The notes beneath the pieces are model-generated. The model did no database searches. It worked only from the letters and a program-made list of their open reading frames with translations, and was not told the DNA's origin. This document shows, one piece after another, positions 21,473-35,574 of a stretch of DNA of 64,000 bases. Within the stretch, counting starts at the first letter, position 1, and each line of letters starts with the position of its first letter. Position numbers and translations under genes: made by a program. This DNA is from Gonocerus acuteangulatus (taxonomy: Eukaryota > Arthropoda > Insecta > Hemiptera > Coreidae): positions 7,082,197 to 7,146,196 of the forward strand of contig OX328126.1 of NCBI GenBank assembly GCA_946811695.1, read 5' to 3'.

Positions 21473-22506
21473 TAAGACAAGAAAACTTGCGAGCCAGGAA
21501 GACACCTACCCACCTTATGAAGTCTACTACAAAGACATAACAACAATTAACCGAAATACCATACATCAGAAGTGGCAACATGATTGGAATAATATGACTG
21601 AAAACAAATTGAGACAAATCAAACACATACTTACTGACTGGCCATCCGCTTACCGATATTCCCGAAGGGAAGAAATAGTTCTAGCAAGGCTGCGAATAGG
21701 CCACACACGCATTACTCACGAATACTTAACCCTTTCCGTACCGTGGACTGCTCCAGCAGTCGAGAGCTGCCGGGTCCCACATACCGTGGACTTGTACAGC
21801 AGTCGAGAGCTCGGCGTATCTCTCGCATTCTTTATCTTCTCATTTCTCGACTTTAGAGCTATCTAGCGTTACCGTATTGTACTTCTAGTATTCCTGTCTA
21901 TTACTAGATGGCATTTCAATGAAGTTCTTGGTCGTTTTCAGTCGAATTAGAACTTGTTGCCTTCTCCGCCCAGTTACCCTGTCAACCCTAGTCAAATTAC
22001 CGTTTGTTTTTATACTTCTGTACATTCCTAACACCATTTATTTGCAAAATCAGTTAACTTTTAGTCCTAAAGTTAAGATCTTATATTTGTGATTTTTTTT
22101 TAATTTAGAAAAACTGTTTTTTCTGACTAACACTGAAATACCAAAATGTCGGATTTGCAATACAGAACTAACAGTTAAACATATATTAATCGACTGCCTT
22201 CTTATAACGAACTTGGATACCACGGGACATTACTGCCCTACTTACTGACAGTAGCCACCATATTGACGACATACTTACACATTTAAAAAACGTAAACCTG
22301 TACGACAAAATATAAAAATCTGATAATTCTTTCATTTAAAAATTAAATAATTTTATCTTTTATCTCATATTTCAATTGTTGTATTATTATTTAACTGGCG
22401 TAGGATAACAACATATCTATGAACAGCATATAGCTACAAAGCTACTCGATGCAATTCACCCCAAAGTGGTGCATCCTTAAACAAAATAAATAAATAAGAC
22501 AAGAAA
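21473..22506 (+). pseudogene. Jockey-clade LINE terminus with 12-bp target duplication
   Basis: TAAGACAAGAAA at 21473-21484 and 22495-22506 flank the insertion. The frame at about 21490-21730 encodes WQHDWNNMTENKLRQIK, then RREEIVLARLRIGHTRITHEYL, the conserved tail of Jockey ORF2 proteins. After a foreign insert (about 21729-22112) the frame resumes with CRICNTELTVKHILIDC, the terminal finger. The 3' UTR ends in (AAAT)n, as in the copy at 7263-7642. RT and endonuclease are absent through 5' truncation. Confidence 0.85.
21729..22112. mobile_element. Insert within the Jockey fragment, possibly piggyBac-like
   Basis: Begins at a TTAA with CCCTTTCCGTACCGTGGAC and has a direct subterminal duplication (TACCGTGGACT...CAGCAGTCGAGAGCT, twice). 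A CCC start at TTAA is piggyBac-like. A TTAA also occurs at about 22102, but no GGG end precedes it, so the assignment is weak. Confidence 0.3.
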
Positions 22507-22621
22507 TATTATATTCCACAGAACTTCTGTGTGGTATATTTCCAGGCAGTTGTTTGGAGCTAAGTATTAATGGCGCCTATAGATATTAATTCCTAAGATT
22601 TAGTTCAAGGATAATGGCTGT

Positions 22622-22867
22622 ATCAATCTGCCGCTTGCTCTGCACCAAGAAGGAAAATGGGCTAATATCTGCCGCTTGCTCTGCACCAAGAAGGAAAATG
22701 GGTTAATATCTGCCGCTTGCTCTACACCAAGAAGGAAAATGGGTTAATATCTGCCGCTTGCTCTGCACCAAGAAGGAAAATGGGTTAATATCTGCCGCTT
22801 GCTCTGCACCAAGAAGGAAAATGGGTTAATATCTGCCGCTTGCTCTGCACCAAGAAGGAAAATGGGC
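22622..22867. repeat. 41-bp minisatellite, six copies
   Basis: Six head-to-tail copies of a unit containing CTGCCGCTTGCTCTGCACCA, almost without differences. Confidence 0.95.
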
Positions 22868-23019
22868 TAATATCTGCAAAATATTCTGCAGATTCATTCA
22901 CATAAATTCTTTCTAAATTCTTCTCGTATTAATGCCAGTTTCAAATGTCACTTTAGCTATTTCTACAAATATTTCCTTATGAATTAAAATTATATTTAAT
23001 AAAAGCCCTTTAGATTTAT

Positions 23020-23552
23020 CTATATATATAAAAATCACGTGTCTGTCTGTTTGTTTGTTCCTTATACAAATCCACACCGTTTGACCGATTTTGACCAAAC
23101 TTGGAATAATGGTAGGTCTTGATACGAGAAATCTCCTAGGCTAGGTCAAAAAAATCTACCAGCTGTCTGTCTGTATGTTTGTCCCTTATACAAATCCACA
23201 CCGTTCGTCCGATTTCGACTAAACTCGGTACACATGTAGATCTTAATCTGAGGAGTGTCGTAGGCTAAGTCAAAAACGTCTACCAGCTGTCTGTCTGTAT
23301 GTTTGTCCCTTATACAAATCCACACCGTTAGACCAATTTTTGCGAAACTTGGTATACATGTATGTCTTGATACGGGGGGTGTTATAGGTTAGGTCAAAGT
23401 CGTCTAGGACTCACAGTTAGGAGGCCACGGGTTCATAACAGTTACAGATTCGTGTTATTAGATTTTAATAATACTTATTTGGTTTCTAATTTATTTAGGC
23501 TTTTCTATATGCAGAAAGTAGGTGTAGCATAGCACGCCGGGTAACGGCTAGT
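23020..23552 (+). mobile_element. H3 family element, complete copy
   Basis: Starts CTATATATATAAAAATCACGTG and ends GCACGCCGGGTAACGGCTAGTA. The interior holds three units spaced about 124 bp, each with TTGTYCCTTATACAAATCCAC and CCGATTTTGACCAAACTTGG-like blocks. Similar AT-start, GGCTAGTA-end elements in insects are classed with Helitron-like families, but I cannot confirm this. Non-coding; open frames are incidental. Confidence 0.6.
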
Positions 23553-23554
23553 AT

Positions 23555-24670
23555 TAGATAAAATCGTTACATATCAAAATACTATTCTGTATATACGACA
23601 ATAGGCAGCGTCAACATAAGCGTGTTTCCTTAAAATAAATATTCTTGGTGTGATTTAAAAACTCGTCATATTTAATATTTTATGTCTAGATATTTTTATA
23701 GCAAACGGAAATTTATAATTAATAATTAATTCTTTTTCTAATCAAATTTAGGTTTAATAGAAATAGGCCGAAGGTTATTAAAATTTCACATCACACTTTT
23801 AACTATATCTATTTTCTATTATTCTTAAATTTGTCACACCAATGTGGTGACTCTTTAGGGGAAAATGTCATAAATAAAAATACTAAGGATTACAGCCTAA
23901 AATGTTAGAAAAAAGGCTTCCAATAGTAGGACCAAGTTCAAGGATTAAAGGAATCCAACATGGCGGAAAAGAGACAGCTGATCAGTAATTGGTTTGTCAT
24001 ATGTTTACAAAATAGAAAAAAAGGTTTATACATAAAACTGAAATAATGCTGTTATTTTTATTCATTTTTTCGACAAATAATAAAAAATGTTAATTGATAA
24101 CTGAAGTATACTTTTATGAGTCATGACTGTAATACTTTAGGAAATGTAAAATTTAAACATATGGCGTATCTCTTATCGATCAGCTGAGTTATTTCTGCCA
24201 TATTGGATTTGGGTTTGATATTGGAATTTTGTGTACTAAATAACAGTGATTGGAAATATTAGCATGGTGTAACTGCGTTAAATATAAAGATATGTTCTAG
24301 TTTTATAACTTTCGGAAGGAATGTAGCTTTTGACATTCCAGCTTCTGGAGTTCAGACTTATCGTCATAACTGATCATATAGCGATCATAACATAAATGTA
24401 TTTATTTAGAATGCAATTTATGAAATTTAAACTATTTTGATTATTAATAGATATTTTTATTTTCAGGTAAGGCCCAGTTTTATTGATAAGAAATTAAGGT
24501 AATTATTTTTAATTTTTTATGACTTATTGTTTGATTAAAATCTGTACAATTTATAAAGTACAATAATTAATTGTGCTGGCATAAGTATAAATATCAATAA
24601 GTTGTTTATGAAAGGAGACAATCATTATTGACACTTCCTAATATATGTTAACATTTTTTATATTTACTGT
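23555..24670. other. Unassigned AT-rich sequence
   Basis: I see no coding frame, repeat end or RNA feature. Confidence 0.55.
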
Positions 24671-24687
24671 TCTTAGCCGCTGTTAGT

Positions 24688-24936
24688 TTAGCTGGTCACG
24701 GGGCCAAAGTCTCTTAAGCCTCCTCGGAAGGTCTTTAGGATGGGTCCGAGTGGAAGGGATTGACCTCTAGGATTTGGGTGGGATGACAATTTGGAATGAA
24801 ACGTTAGGAAAAAGGATTTTGTGAGGTCGTTTACGAAGGGGATATTGAGGTCGTTATGTAGGGTTTTGTTGGAGACATAAAAGGGATCGTTGGCTATTCT
24901 ACGAAGGACTTTTAAAATGGTGTCATTAGATTCCAC
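24688..24936 (-). pseudogene. Jockey-like LINE ORF2 C-terminus
   Basis: 82 codons with TLHNDLNIPFVNDLTKSF, HSKLSSHPNP and LKTFRGGLRDFGPVTS then stop. The LH.DL.IP.V...HPNP arrangement is the C-terminal end of Jockey-type ORF2 proteins that lack the terminal finger. It is 5' truncated at about 24936, where a 15-bp tandem repeat region follows. The apparent start Met is not a true start. Confidence 0.68.
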
Positions 24937-24957
24937 AAGTCAAATTAATAACTAAAG

Positions 24958-25072
24958 GTTTACCTGGAAAGGTGTAACTGGAAAGGTGTACCTGGAAAGG
25001 TGTAACTGGAAAGGTGTACCTGGAAAGGTGTAACTGGGAAGATGTAACTGGAAAGGTGTACCTGGAAAGCTC
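24958..25072. repeat. 15-bp tandem repeat, about seven copies
   Basis: Alternating GTGTACCTGGAAAG and GTGTAACTGGAAAG units. Confidence 0.9.
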
Positions 25073-25079
25073 AGTAGTA

Positions 25080-25421
25080 AACACAAGCGTTATAATTTTT
25101 CGCGCCAAAAATCCATGTTTTGGCAGAGGTATTCTCCCCTTTAACGAACTTAACTTTTCAACCGCACAAAAGTTTTGAGCATAAATATGCTTTAACGATG
25201 ACTAAACTGAAAACCCCGTTACAAAAAAGTGTCCGCTGGTGTTCGCGCATGCGCGGTGGCCGTGTAAGAAAAAGAAGACCTTATGTTACATTACATAGGT
25301 TTGTCGGGTGGAGCTAAAGCATATTTATGTTCCTGGATTTGAGCAGGAGGCTCTAAACGAATTTTACCAAATTTCATTCATATTAGTCAATTTTTGAGCC
25401 AGCTAGAGAGCGGTATATATG

Positions 25422-25425
<4 letters not shown>
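25080..25425 (+). mobile_element. H1-related fragment
   Basis: CACAAGCGTTATAATTTTTCGCGCC...TTTAACGAACTTAAC and AATTTTTGAGCCAGCTAGAGAGCG resemble the H1 interior just before its (TA)n. It then runs into (TA)n. Confidence 0.45.

Positions 25426-25495
<70 letters not shown>
25426..25495. repeat. (TA)n microsatellite, target of the pogo element
   Basis: TA repeats directly left of the pogo-type element; they resume on its right at 27071. Confidence 0.95.
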
Positions 25496-27605
<2,110 letters not shown>

Positions 27606-27611
27606 AATCAA

Positions 27612-27800
27612 AGCTGTACCCACTTAGGCCCAGTGGTAGAGCCTGTACATTCCCGACCTTAGACCTCAAGATCAGAGTTCAAGATCCGCGACGGTGGGTT
27701 ACGGTCCGTCCCATGCAATCATCACAGCCACCAGCTCTTGGTGAACGCAACACCTCACTTCATGACGACACCGACACAAACAGCTGTTGTTTAGAGAAGT
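27612..27800 (+). mobile_element. Possible tRNA-derived SINE
   Basis: CCCAGTGGTAGAGCC at about 27630 and GTTCAAGATCC at about 27682 resemble A and B boxes at roughly tRNA spacing. The tail GATGAC...ACACCGACACAAACAGCTG has no counterpart elsewhere in the window, so its 3' limit is uncertain. Confidence 0.45.
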
Positions 27801-28380
27801 TATTCATCAATCCTTGCCTTTATTAATGGCATATTGTATCCTCACACATGGCAACATACAACACAGCCGAAAGGTTAAATATCTCGAGCTGGATTTCGAA
27901 CACATAGTACAATAGCTTATGAAATTGTTGCACTAAGTGATACTTATTTCTGTTTACCGCCGTCACTTATGTAACTAGTCACTATTATACAACAGTTTAA
28001 AGGTTTTTCGTAACTTATATGGTACATGGTATTTTATTTATGTCTTTATTTTATTGTTTATAATCAGGAACATTTACAATGGAATGATTGTAGCATTTTC
28101 GCGTTCTCAGCTGTATTTTTGCAACGCCAAAACTTTCTCCTTCTTAGTTTGGCCTAATTCACCGTTTAAGGCAGGGATTGATCTTGGGAGCTTTTTAAAA
28201 CAATCTCGACAAAACATCCGATATAGAACTTTGTTCTAGTAATAAGTATCTGAAACAAAATGCGAGGAATAAAATATTAAGAGGAGATGGTTGATCCTTG
28301 ATGATCCGAAGGTAGAAATTGTCAAGATTCGGTCGTTATTCCTTAATAAAACTACATTTTACATGTGGAAATGAGGTTCA
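27801..28380. other. Unassigned sequence
   Basis: Open frames at 28054-28239 and 28319-28543 have no domain. Confidence 0.45.
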
Positions 28381-28388
28381 TTGTTTGC

Positions 28389-28422
28389 AGACGTTTCGGC
28401 TAAAAATTCAAGCCTTCATCTG
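28389..28422 (-). other. Degenerate hammerhead-like motif
   Basis: On the minus strand CAGATGAAGGCTTG...AGCCGAAACGTCT. GGCT/AGCC can pair between a CUGANGA-like box (here with U4 changed to A) and GAAAC. Same layout as the better motif at 40380-40414. Confidence 0.35.
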
Positions 28423-28453
28423 GGCTGTAAAAACAGGCAGGACAGAATTAATT

Positions 28454-28456
<3 letters not shown>

Positions 28457-28537
<81 letters not shown>
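28457..28537. repeat. (CA)n-(TA)n microsatellite
   Basis: CA repeats followed by TA repeats up to the pogo-like element at 28538. Confidence 0.95.
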
Positions 28538-29676
28538 CAGTAGAACTTGGATAATTCGAACCCCTAGGGGCCGATAAAAAAGTTCGAATTATCCAAAATT
28601 CGAATTACAAAAGTTTTTGAAAATAAAGGTGTAAAAAATTAAACTTCATATTTTCACGTTTTTTAATTGAAAAAAATACATACATTTTATTTAAAAAATA
28701 ACAAACATTTCATAAATTGATTATTACGTACATTAGTAATAAAACAAAAAAAAATCAGTCCCGTAACAGGCCACAAGGGCCCAGAGAGGCAGATGCTGTA
28801 GAGGTATCTGATTCTTGACCATACGGCACACTAGGGAGATAGTGTGGTCAATACTATGCTCCGGCCGCCTGATTTTCCCCTTGGCTGCTTCGACTGCTAG
28901 AGGCATTAGCACCCAAGGTACCCATTATTAATTAAAGGCTGTGTGAGCCTAGGGACGATTTCGGGCCCCAATCCAACCCTCGAACGGCAGCACTAGAAGA
29001 AAAAATCTTTAGTGCGCGCTGGGGTTTTGAACCTGGTCCTCCAGTTCATTAGTCCAGTGCTGTACCACTGAGCTAACCTCGCCCCCTACTAATTGTTGTA
29101 GGGGGCGTAATCAATTATTTAATTAAAAGTGAAAATAGGAGTCTATTGTTTTAAAAAAATAAATCATTTTCATGGGCAAGATTTTTTTCAGGTAAGTTGA
29201 TAAACCTAAAGTGTTAGGAAAAATTCGAAAGTCCTTGGCATTTTTAAAGTTTTATAACTTCTAGGCTTCGACATCTTAAATCAACAACTCACTGAACTGC
29301 ACTGTACAACAGAAATTCAAGGTACATACAAACAATACAACAGATCTAGATACTGACTGACTAATAACTGAATAAGAAATGAAGATGGGAGGGATGGTGG
29401 GAGGGAATTCTAGGATAAAACGGCTGGATGGTGTATGTAACTCCAACCCCTGAACTAGACTATGAGACCGCCGCGCTTCTTGTCCCGGAACCCCTACATC
29501 CGTATCTTACTATCTGCCTTACTCGAGGGGAGAATATTTTCACAAGATTTAAGATCGACCACTTCCCATTGGAGGTAAAGACTCGTAAAAAATTCGAATA
29601 TTCTAGGGACCGAGAGAAATATTCGAATTAAAGTCGATTTCGAATTATCGAAGTTCGAATTATTTATGTTCCACTG
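28538..29676. mobile_element. Second pogo/Tigger-like element with nested SINE-B
   Basis: Left end CAGTAGAACTTGGATAATTC and right end ...GTTCCACTG are inverted, with TA on each side (28536-28537 and 29677-29678). Subterminal AATTCGAA motifs recur on both sides. It carries no transposase coding and contains SINE-B (28746-29085). CAGTRGAAC-type ends with TA duplication match the pogo/Tigger group. Confidence 0.72.
28746..29085 (-). mobile_element. SINE-B, most complete copy
   Basis: Minus strand: head GGGGCGAGGTTAGCTCAGTGG (A box) with GGTTCAAAACCCC (B box) at 29005-29085, then a CTAGGCTCACAC body, and a tail ending GTTACGGGACTGATTTT with T/A run at the left. It defines the family and shows that its head is tRNA-derived. 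Confidence 0.82.
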
Positions 29677-29946
29677 TATTCAGTACTCTCTCTAATCCGG
29701 CGGTCTCCGAGAGGAATGAGTGACGGATCTCGGAACTGGCCAGTGCTAGACCTGCTCGAGGGTCCCTAGAAAACCTTCCCTTCCTAGCTAGCCAAACATT
29801 TGTATCGTGGTATTTCATTGAATGGAAGTCAAAGAAGACATATATGTTTCCTTCTAGTGGTATTTGTACTAGTAAATAAATGATTCTACTAATAAGTCAC
29901 CTGCGGCTGGAACGAATGATTTTCCATGTAACTAGTGTTCGATATT

Positions 29947-32382
29947 GTAATAATTAGAGCCCGGAAGTTATGCAAAATGCCTTTTTTATCTGAATGGATA
30001 TATTGAAGAATCAGATTGAAATATATATGTTTTCGTGCATTTAGGAAGTGTAGCGACAATTTTTATTTTGCCTTTTTTGCCTATTTTAAGATTTAAAGCC
30101 TTTTTTTGCCTTTTTTGCTCGTTATGCATTTTTTTTCTGCGATTTAAACATTTTAAAAAGCACATAACGAATTTCGAATTTCATTTCGTCGAAGACAAAA
30201 AAGGTTTCACAAATTAAATTACATTTTGCCGTCACAAATATCAATTCGAAAGCTTATTTTCCCAACCCGCGGATTGACCCTCTGTAAATAACAGAGCCTT
30301 CCTTGGTAGAAGGAATGCACAGGCATAATGAATAGGAGGAAAGAGAGAGGATGAGAGAAGTACGTCTCCTTCCTCACACCCCTTTTGCTGTGACAATGGT
30401 GTGATAACAGAACCTTCCTTAGTAGAAGGAATGCACAGGCATAATGAATAGGAGGAAAGAGAGAGGATGAGAGAAGTACGTCTCCTTCCTCACACCCCTT
30501 TTGCTGTGACAATGGTGTGATAACAGAGCCTTCCTTGGTAGAAGGAATGCACAGGCATAATGAATAGGAGGAAAGAGAGAGGATGAGAGAAGTACGTCTC
30601 CTTCCTCACACCCCTTTTGCTGTGACAATGGTGTAATAACAGAGCCTTCCTTGGTAGAAGGAATGCACAGGCATAATGAATTGGAGGAAAGAGAGAGGAT
30701 GAGAGAAGTACGTCTCCTTCCTCACACCCCTTTTGCTGTGACAATGGTGTAATAACAGAACCTTCCTTTGTAGAAGGAATGCACAGGCATAATGAATTGG
30801 AGGAAAGAGAGAGGATGAGAGAAGTACGTCTCCTTCCTCACACCCCTTTTGCTGTGACAATGGTGTAATAACAGAACCTTCCTTAGTAGAAGGAATGCAG
30901 AAGCATAATGAATTGCAGGAAAGAGAGAGGATGAGAGAAGTACGTCTCCTTCCTCACACCCCTATTGCTGTGAAAATGGTGTAATAACAGAACCTTCCTT
31001 AGTAGAAGGAATGCAGAAGCATAATGAATTGCAGGAAAGAGAGAGGATGAGAGAAGTACGTCTCCTTCCTCACACCCCTATTGCTGTGAAAATGGTGTAA
31101 TAACAGAACCTTCCTTAGTAGAAGGAATGCAGAAGCATAATGAATTGCAGGAAAGAGAGAGGATGAGAGAAGTACGTCTCCTTCCTCACACCCCTTTTGC
31201 TGTGAAAATGGTGTAATAACAGAACCTTCCTTAGTAGAAGGAATGCACAGGCATAATGAATTGGAGGAAAGAGAGAGGATGAGAGAAGTACGTCTCCTTC
31301 CTCACACCCCTTTTGCTGTGACAATGGTGTAATAACAGAACCTTCCTTGGTAGAAGGAATGCACAGGCATAATGAATAGGAGGAAAGAGAGAGGATGAGA
31401 GAAGTACGTCTCCTTCCTCACACCCCTTTTGCTGTGACAATGGTGTAATAACAGAACCTTCCTTAGTAGAAGGAATGCAGAAGCATAATGAATTGGAGGA
31501 AAGAGAGAGGATGAGAGAAGTACGTCTCCTTCCTCACACACCTTTTGCTGTGACAATGGTGTGATAACAGAACCTTCCTTGGTAGAAGGAATGTACAAGC
31601 ATAATGAATTGGAGGAAAGAGAGAGGATGAGAGAAGTACGTCTCCTTCCTCACACCCCTTTTGCTGTGACAATGGTGTAATAACAGAACCTTCCTTGGTA
31701 GAAGGAATGTACAAGCATAATGAATTGGAGGAAAGAGAGAGGATGAGAGAAGTACGTCTCCTTCCTCACACCCCTTTTGCTGTGACAATGGTGTAATAAC
31801 AGAACCTTCCTTGGTAGAAGGAATGTACAAGCATAATGAATTGGAGGAAAGAGAGAGGATGAGAGAAGTACGTCTCCTTCCTCACACCCCTTTTGCTGTG
31901 ACAATGGTGTAATAACAGAACCTTCCTTGGTAGAAGGAATGCACAGGCATAATGAATTGGAGGAAAGAGAGAGGATGAGAGAAGTACGTCTCCTTCCTCA
32001 CACCCCTTTTGCTGTGACAATGGTGTAGTTACCTGGTATTCCGGATTTAGAAATGATAAAATAATGCAGAGGAAGTTCCATGATGAACATTTTTTTCTGA
32101 GAAGGTCTATGAGAGTTGATACTTTGATTAAGCATCTTGTTGCTTGTAAGAAGGGAAAGTAAGAGTAAGTACACTAATTCTGTGATAAATTGATAATAAA
32201 GAAATTAATGAGTATTTAAAATACATATTTTCATTAATAATGAGTGAGATTCCTCTTTGCCTTCACTCCTAATGAATGCCTATTTTAATTACAATACTGC
32301 CTACTTTCAGTATTTTAAGTGCCTTTTTGCCTGCCTATTTTAACCAACAATACATGCCTATCTTCCGGGCTCTAGTAATAAT
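29947..32382 (+). mobile_element. hAT-type element with 8-bp target duplication and internal minisatellite
   Basis: GTAATAAT at 29947-29954 and at 32375-32382 are identical. The 2,420-bp element between starts TAGAGCCCGGAAG and ends CTTCCGGGCTCTA, perfect 13-bp inverted ends that fit the hAT consensus YARNG. Near the right side (about 32040-32165) a frame encodes FHDEHFFLRRSMRVDTLIKH then ACKKGK, reminiscent of the end of a BED-type zinc finger found at the N-terminus of hAT transposases. The catalytic domain is missing. The interior is mostly the 116-bp array. The flank itself is duplicated just outside (32376-32447). Confidence 0.82.
30291..32030. repeat. 116-bp tandem repeat, 15 copies
   Basis: Fifteen head-to-tail units from 30291 with period 116, each starting ACAGARCCTTCCTTRGTAGA. 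Units fall into subtypes (for example GCACAGGCATAATGAATAGG versus GCAGAAGCATAATGAATTGC) that are clustered, which shows block duplications. The overlapping minus-strand frames of 69-98 codons arise because each frame crosses about two units; they are not genes. Confidence 0.97.
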
Positions 32383-33015
32383 ATATGCATACATATGTGA
32401 TGTAGTTAGTAATAATATATGCATACATATGTGATGTAGTTAGTAATAAAATATTGTTTAATTAGTTTAACTGTCTACATATTTTTATTCTTTCAAACAT
32501 TTATTGTAAAGCATTCTTGCTTTATTGTAAAGCATAATTTTCATCAGAACATACTTGCCAGTTTTTGCACAATACGATTTTTTTTTCTAGAAAACAGGTT
32601 TTAATCATTTGCATACTCAACACCTCTAATATAGTAGGGTATCTATTTAATATAGTTTGGTATCTCTGCTAAAATCAACAGGTAGTAGTAACTTGACAGT
32701 AAAGCACCATAGCAGAAAAACTTGCTTTGCCATTAAATGTTTCACGTGATTGATTTACATATATCAATGAACGTAAGGAATGAAACCAAATTAGAATTAC
32801 GACACAGCTGTTGATTGCCGAATCGGTCCGATAAGTGCACCATACTTGATGCGGATTAGTAGAGAATGGAGCAATTCACTATGCTATTGCTACGTAGATA
32901 TGTAAATAAGTTAACAAAAAAAAAATGTAAACAAGTTGCATACATAAATCTAATTACAAGTCGTTTACTTAGTGTGGAAAGGTTTTTATCAGATAGTGGG
33001 TGAATTTCGTACGCA
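32383..33015. other. Unassigned AT-rich sequence
   Basis: Apart from the duplicated flank at the left edge, nothing was recognised. Confidence 0.5.
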
Positions 33016-33019
33016 CGGA

Positions 33020-33290
33020 GTTCTTGCATGAGCCACTACCGTATTTAGAAAATCATTTCGGTGGGGGGGGGGGGGCTGGGAGCACCTAAGCAATTGGGTT
33101 GTAGAGAAAATTTTAAATATTTTAGTGTAAAGTGGTGGGTTTTAAGGTCCTCTGAACACCTAGTAGACCAGGGTAAATGTAGAAGACATTTTTTGTTGTT
33201 ATAGGCTTTTTGTACACGAAATTTTCAAAACAAAAAAAAATTTCGGGGGGGCTGCACCCACATCAGCCCCCCACCTTGGCATGAACCAGG
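33020..33290. repeat. G-run sequence related to the MITE at 16.1 kb
   Basis: ATTTCGGTGGGGGGG...GGCTGGGAGC and ATTTCGGGGGGGCTGCACC recall the subterminal blocks of the hAT-type MITE at 16053-16317, but no termini were found. Confidence 0.35.
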
Positions 33291-33296
33291 TGCCAG

Positions 33297-33888
33297 CTGT
33301 AATTTTTGTTACATTTCAGCGAAACTTGGTATTCGAGGTGGTAATCAACAGAGAAAAATGGGTTGTAAAAATAAACTAAATCGGGTTATTTGGAGGGGGG
33401 GGGTATACTCCGGACCTAAAGTACTAATATACTCATTCCGGTCGTAATTTCTGCTGTATTGTAATGAAACGCGGTATACGTCGTGGGTATCTCACGAGAA
33501 AGAAGTGTTGTAAAAATGAAGCAAATCGTTCTATTGGAAAGAGGGTTTACTTTAAACTCTGTTTCATTAGCCGGCCAGACGTAGGTTCCCAAAGGCGCCG
33601 CGAGGAGCGCTATCTCCCACTAGGGGGACTGTATCCTGTTCCTGCGTCAGAACAAAAGACGGAAAATGAAGTTTTTGTGTATTTATTAAGTAGTACAGTA
33701 TCATGTATTAACATAACTCTGGAAGCAAATTATTTACAAAATTAATAATTGAACAGTTCTCATAAGAAATGTAAAAAAGCAGAACTATTCACGTTTGTAT
33801 TTTATTTATATAGGTTATTTACAGCAAATTATTCAGTAATAATTCTGAGGAAAGTGCTTAGTTATGCAGCTCCTGCGTGACGGACTTT
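33297..33888 (-). mobile_element. H2 family fragment (5' part)
   Basis: The minus strand starts AAAGTCCGTCACGCAGGAGC, then CTAAGCACTTTCC, and continues through the H2 interior (GTCTGGCCGGC, ACGACGTATACCGCG, AACCGAAT-like blocks) to about 33297. The (TA)n and hairpin 3' end are missing. Confidence 0.6.
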
Positions 33889-34855
33889 TTTCGTACATGG
33901 CCAGTTCGCATGACGATGGCCACTGCGCTTGCACTAATACTACTGCGCATGTGCGTACACCACTGCGCATGCACGAACGCCAGTGAACAATTTTTTGTGA
34001 CATATACAGTCTTCTTTTACGTGCATGGGCACTTTTTTGTAACGATTTTTTTTTCAGTTTAGACACCGCTAAAGCATATTTATGCTAATAAAACAAAATG
34101 CTGAGGAGCGTATTAGCAATAGCAAAAATTTACAATGAACCACACGAGCAAACAAATAGACAGTATTTTTCTTTTTATATTTTAAAAAACAGTATTTTCT
34201 TTCTTTAAAAAATACTAATTTAAAATAATAAATACAGCAATACAAACCATTAAAAATGCCTAGATGAGAGAGGAAGACCACGATAACCATGGTGAAGGTG
34301 ACTATGGTTAAGTGTTGGAGAGGAAGGTATTATACAAGGCGAAAATAGAACCAAATCTGCATGAAAACACTAACAAAATACACCCGATTCACGGTCCAAG
34401 CCAAATAGTGTATCCTAGCTCCTTGATCTATTGCGCAGACGCTTCTTACATAAGGCAGACATCTGCTAATATTTACAACCTCTACAGCATGACGGAAATG
34501 ACCTTATGACTCTACAGGGCGGACAGCACGCCGCGCAGACATCTTCCATGTTGGAAATATCTTTCAAGAAAATAGACAACATCCAGTTATTGTTTGATTA
34601 TTTTTAAGAAACCTGTCAATAAATTGTCTTATTATGAGAATCAGAAAAGTTGTTGGTTTGTTGTTTTTATTTCTAAACAACAGTTTAGCATACAGAATAA
34701 ACACAGTCCCTTTTATGAAGATGTGATTGTAAACGCATACAAGAATAATAGAAAAATAAAGAGGTTAAACAGACAAATTATTGAAATGAATTCTTTTCAG
34801 CTAATTAGCTGAGGTAATATTAATTTTGTAAGCTTTAGTTGTTTTTTTTTTAAAT
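33889..34855. other. Unassigned sequence
   Basis: 33900-34000 has several ACTGCGCATG-like motifs. Open frames at 34312-34509 and 34594-34812 show no domain. Confidence 0.45.
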
Positions 34856-35573
34856 ACTAACTGTTACCCGGCGTGCCATGCTACACCTACTTTCTGCATA
34901 TAGAAGAGCCCCAAAAAAATTAGAAACCAAAAGAGTATTATTAAAATCTAATAACACAAACCTCTAACTGTTTCGAACCCGTGACCTCCCAACTTTGAGT
35001 CCTAGACGACTTTGACCTAACCTATAACACCCCCGTAGCCAGACATACATTTATGCCAAGTTTGGTGAAAATCGGTTTAACGGAGTGGATTTTTATAAAA
35101 AACAAAACAAAAAAAAAACATACAGACTGCAGCTGGTAGACGTTTTTGACTTGGCCTATGACAATCCCCTGATCAAGACCAACCTGTGTGCCCAGTTTGA
35201 TCAAAACATATAGAACGGTTTTGATTTTATAGGGAACAAACAAACAGACAGACAGCTGGTAGAGGTTTTTGACCTAGCTTACGGCACTCTCCAGATTAGG
35301 ATCTACCTGTGTACCGAGTTTAGTCAAAATCGGACGAACGATGTGGAGACGGTATCGAGTTTATTCAAAATCGGACGAACGTTGTGTATTTGTATAAGGC
35401 ACAAAAATATAGACAGACATCTGGTAGATTTTTTTGACTTAGCCTAGGAGATTTCCCGTATCAAGACCTACCTGTCTGCCAAGTTTGGTCCAAATCGGTC
35501 AAACGGTGTGGATTTGTATAAGGAACAAACAAACAGAAAAACAGACAGACACGTGATTTTTATATATATAGAT
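34856..35573 (-). mobile_element. H3 family element, longest copy
   Basis: Left end AACTGTTACCCGGCGTGCC is the reverse complement of the family 3' end; right end ACACGTGATTTTTATATATATAG is the 5' end. The interior has about five units of roughly 124 bp, showing that the family varies in unit number. Confidence 0.65.
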
Positions 35574-35574
35574 A

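Noticed and set aside
24440..24490. Splice-site pair suggesting a host exon
   Set aside because: TTTCAGGTAAG-like sequence alone, with no open frame or conserved coding on either side.
30219..32020. Family of small minus-strand genes of 69-98 codons
   Set aside because: They are repeats of one frame crossing the 116-bp tandem units; period and overlaps follow the array exactly.
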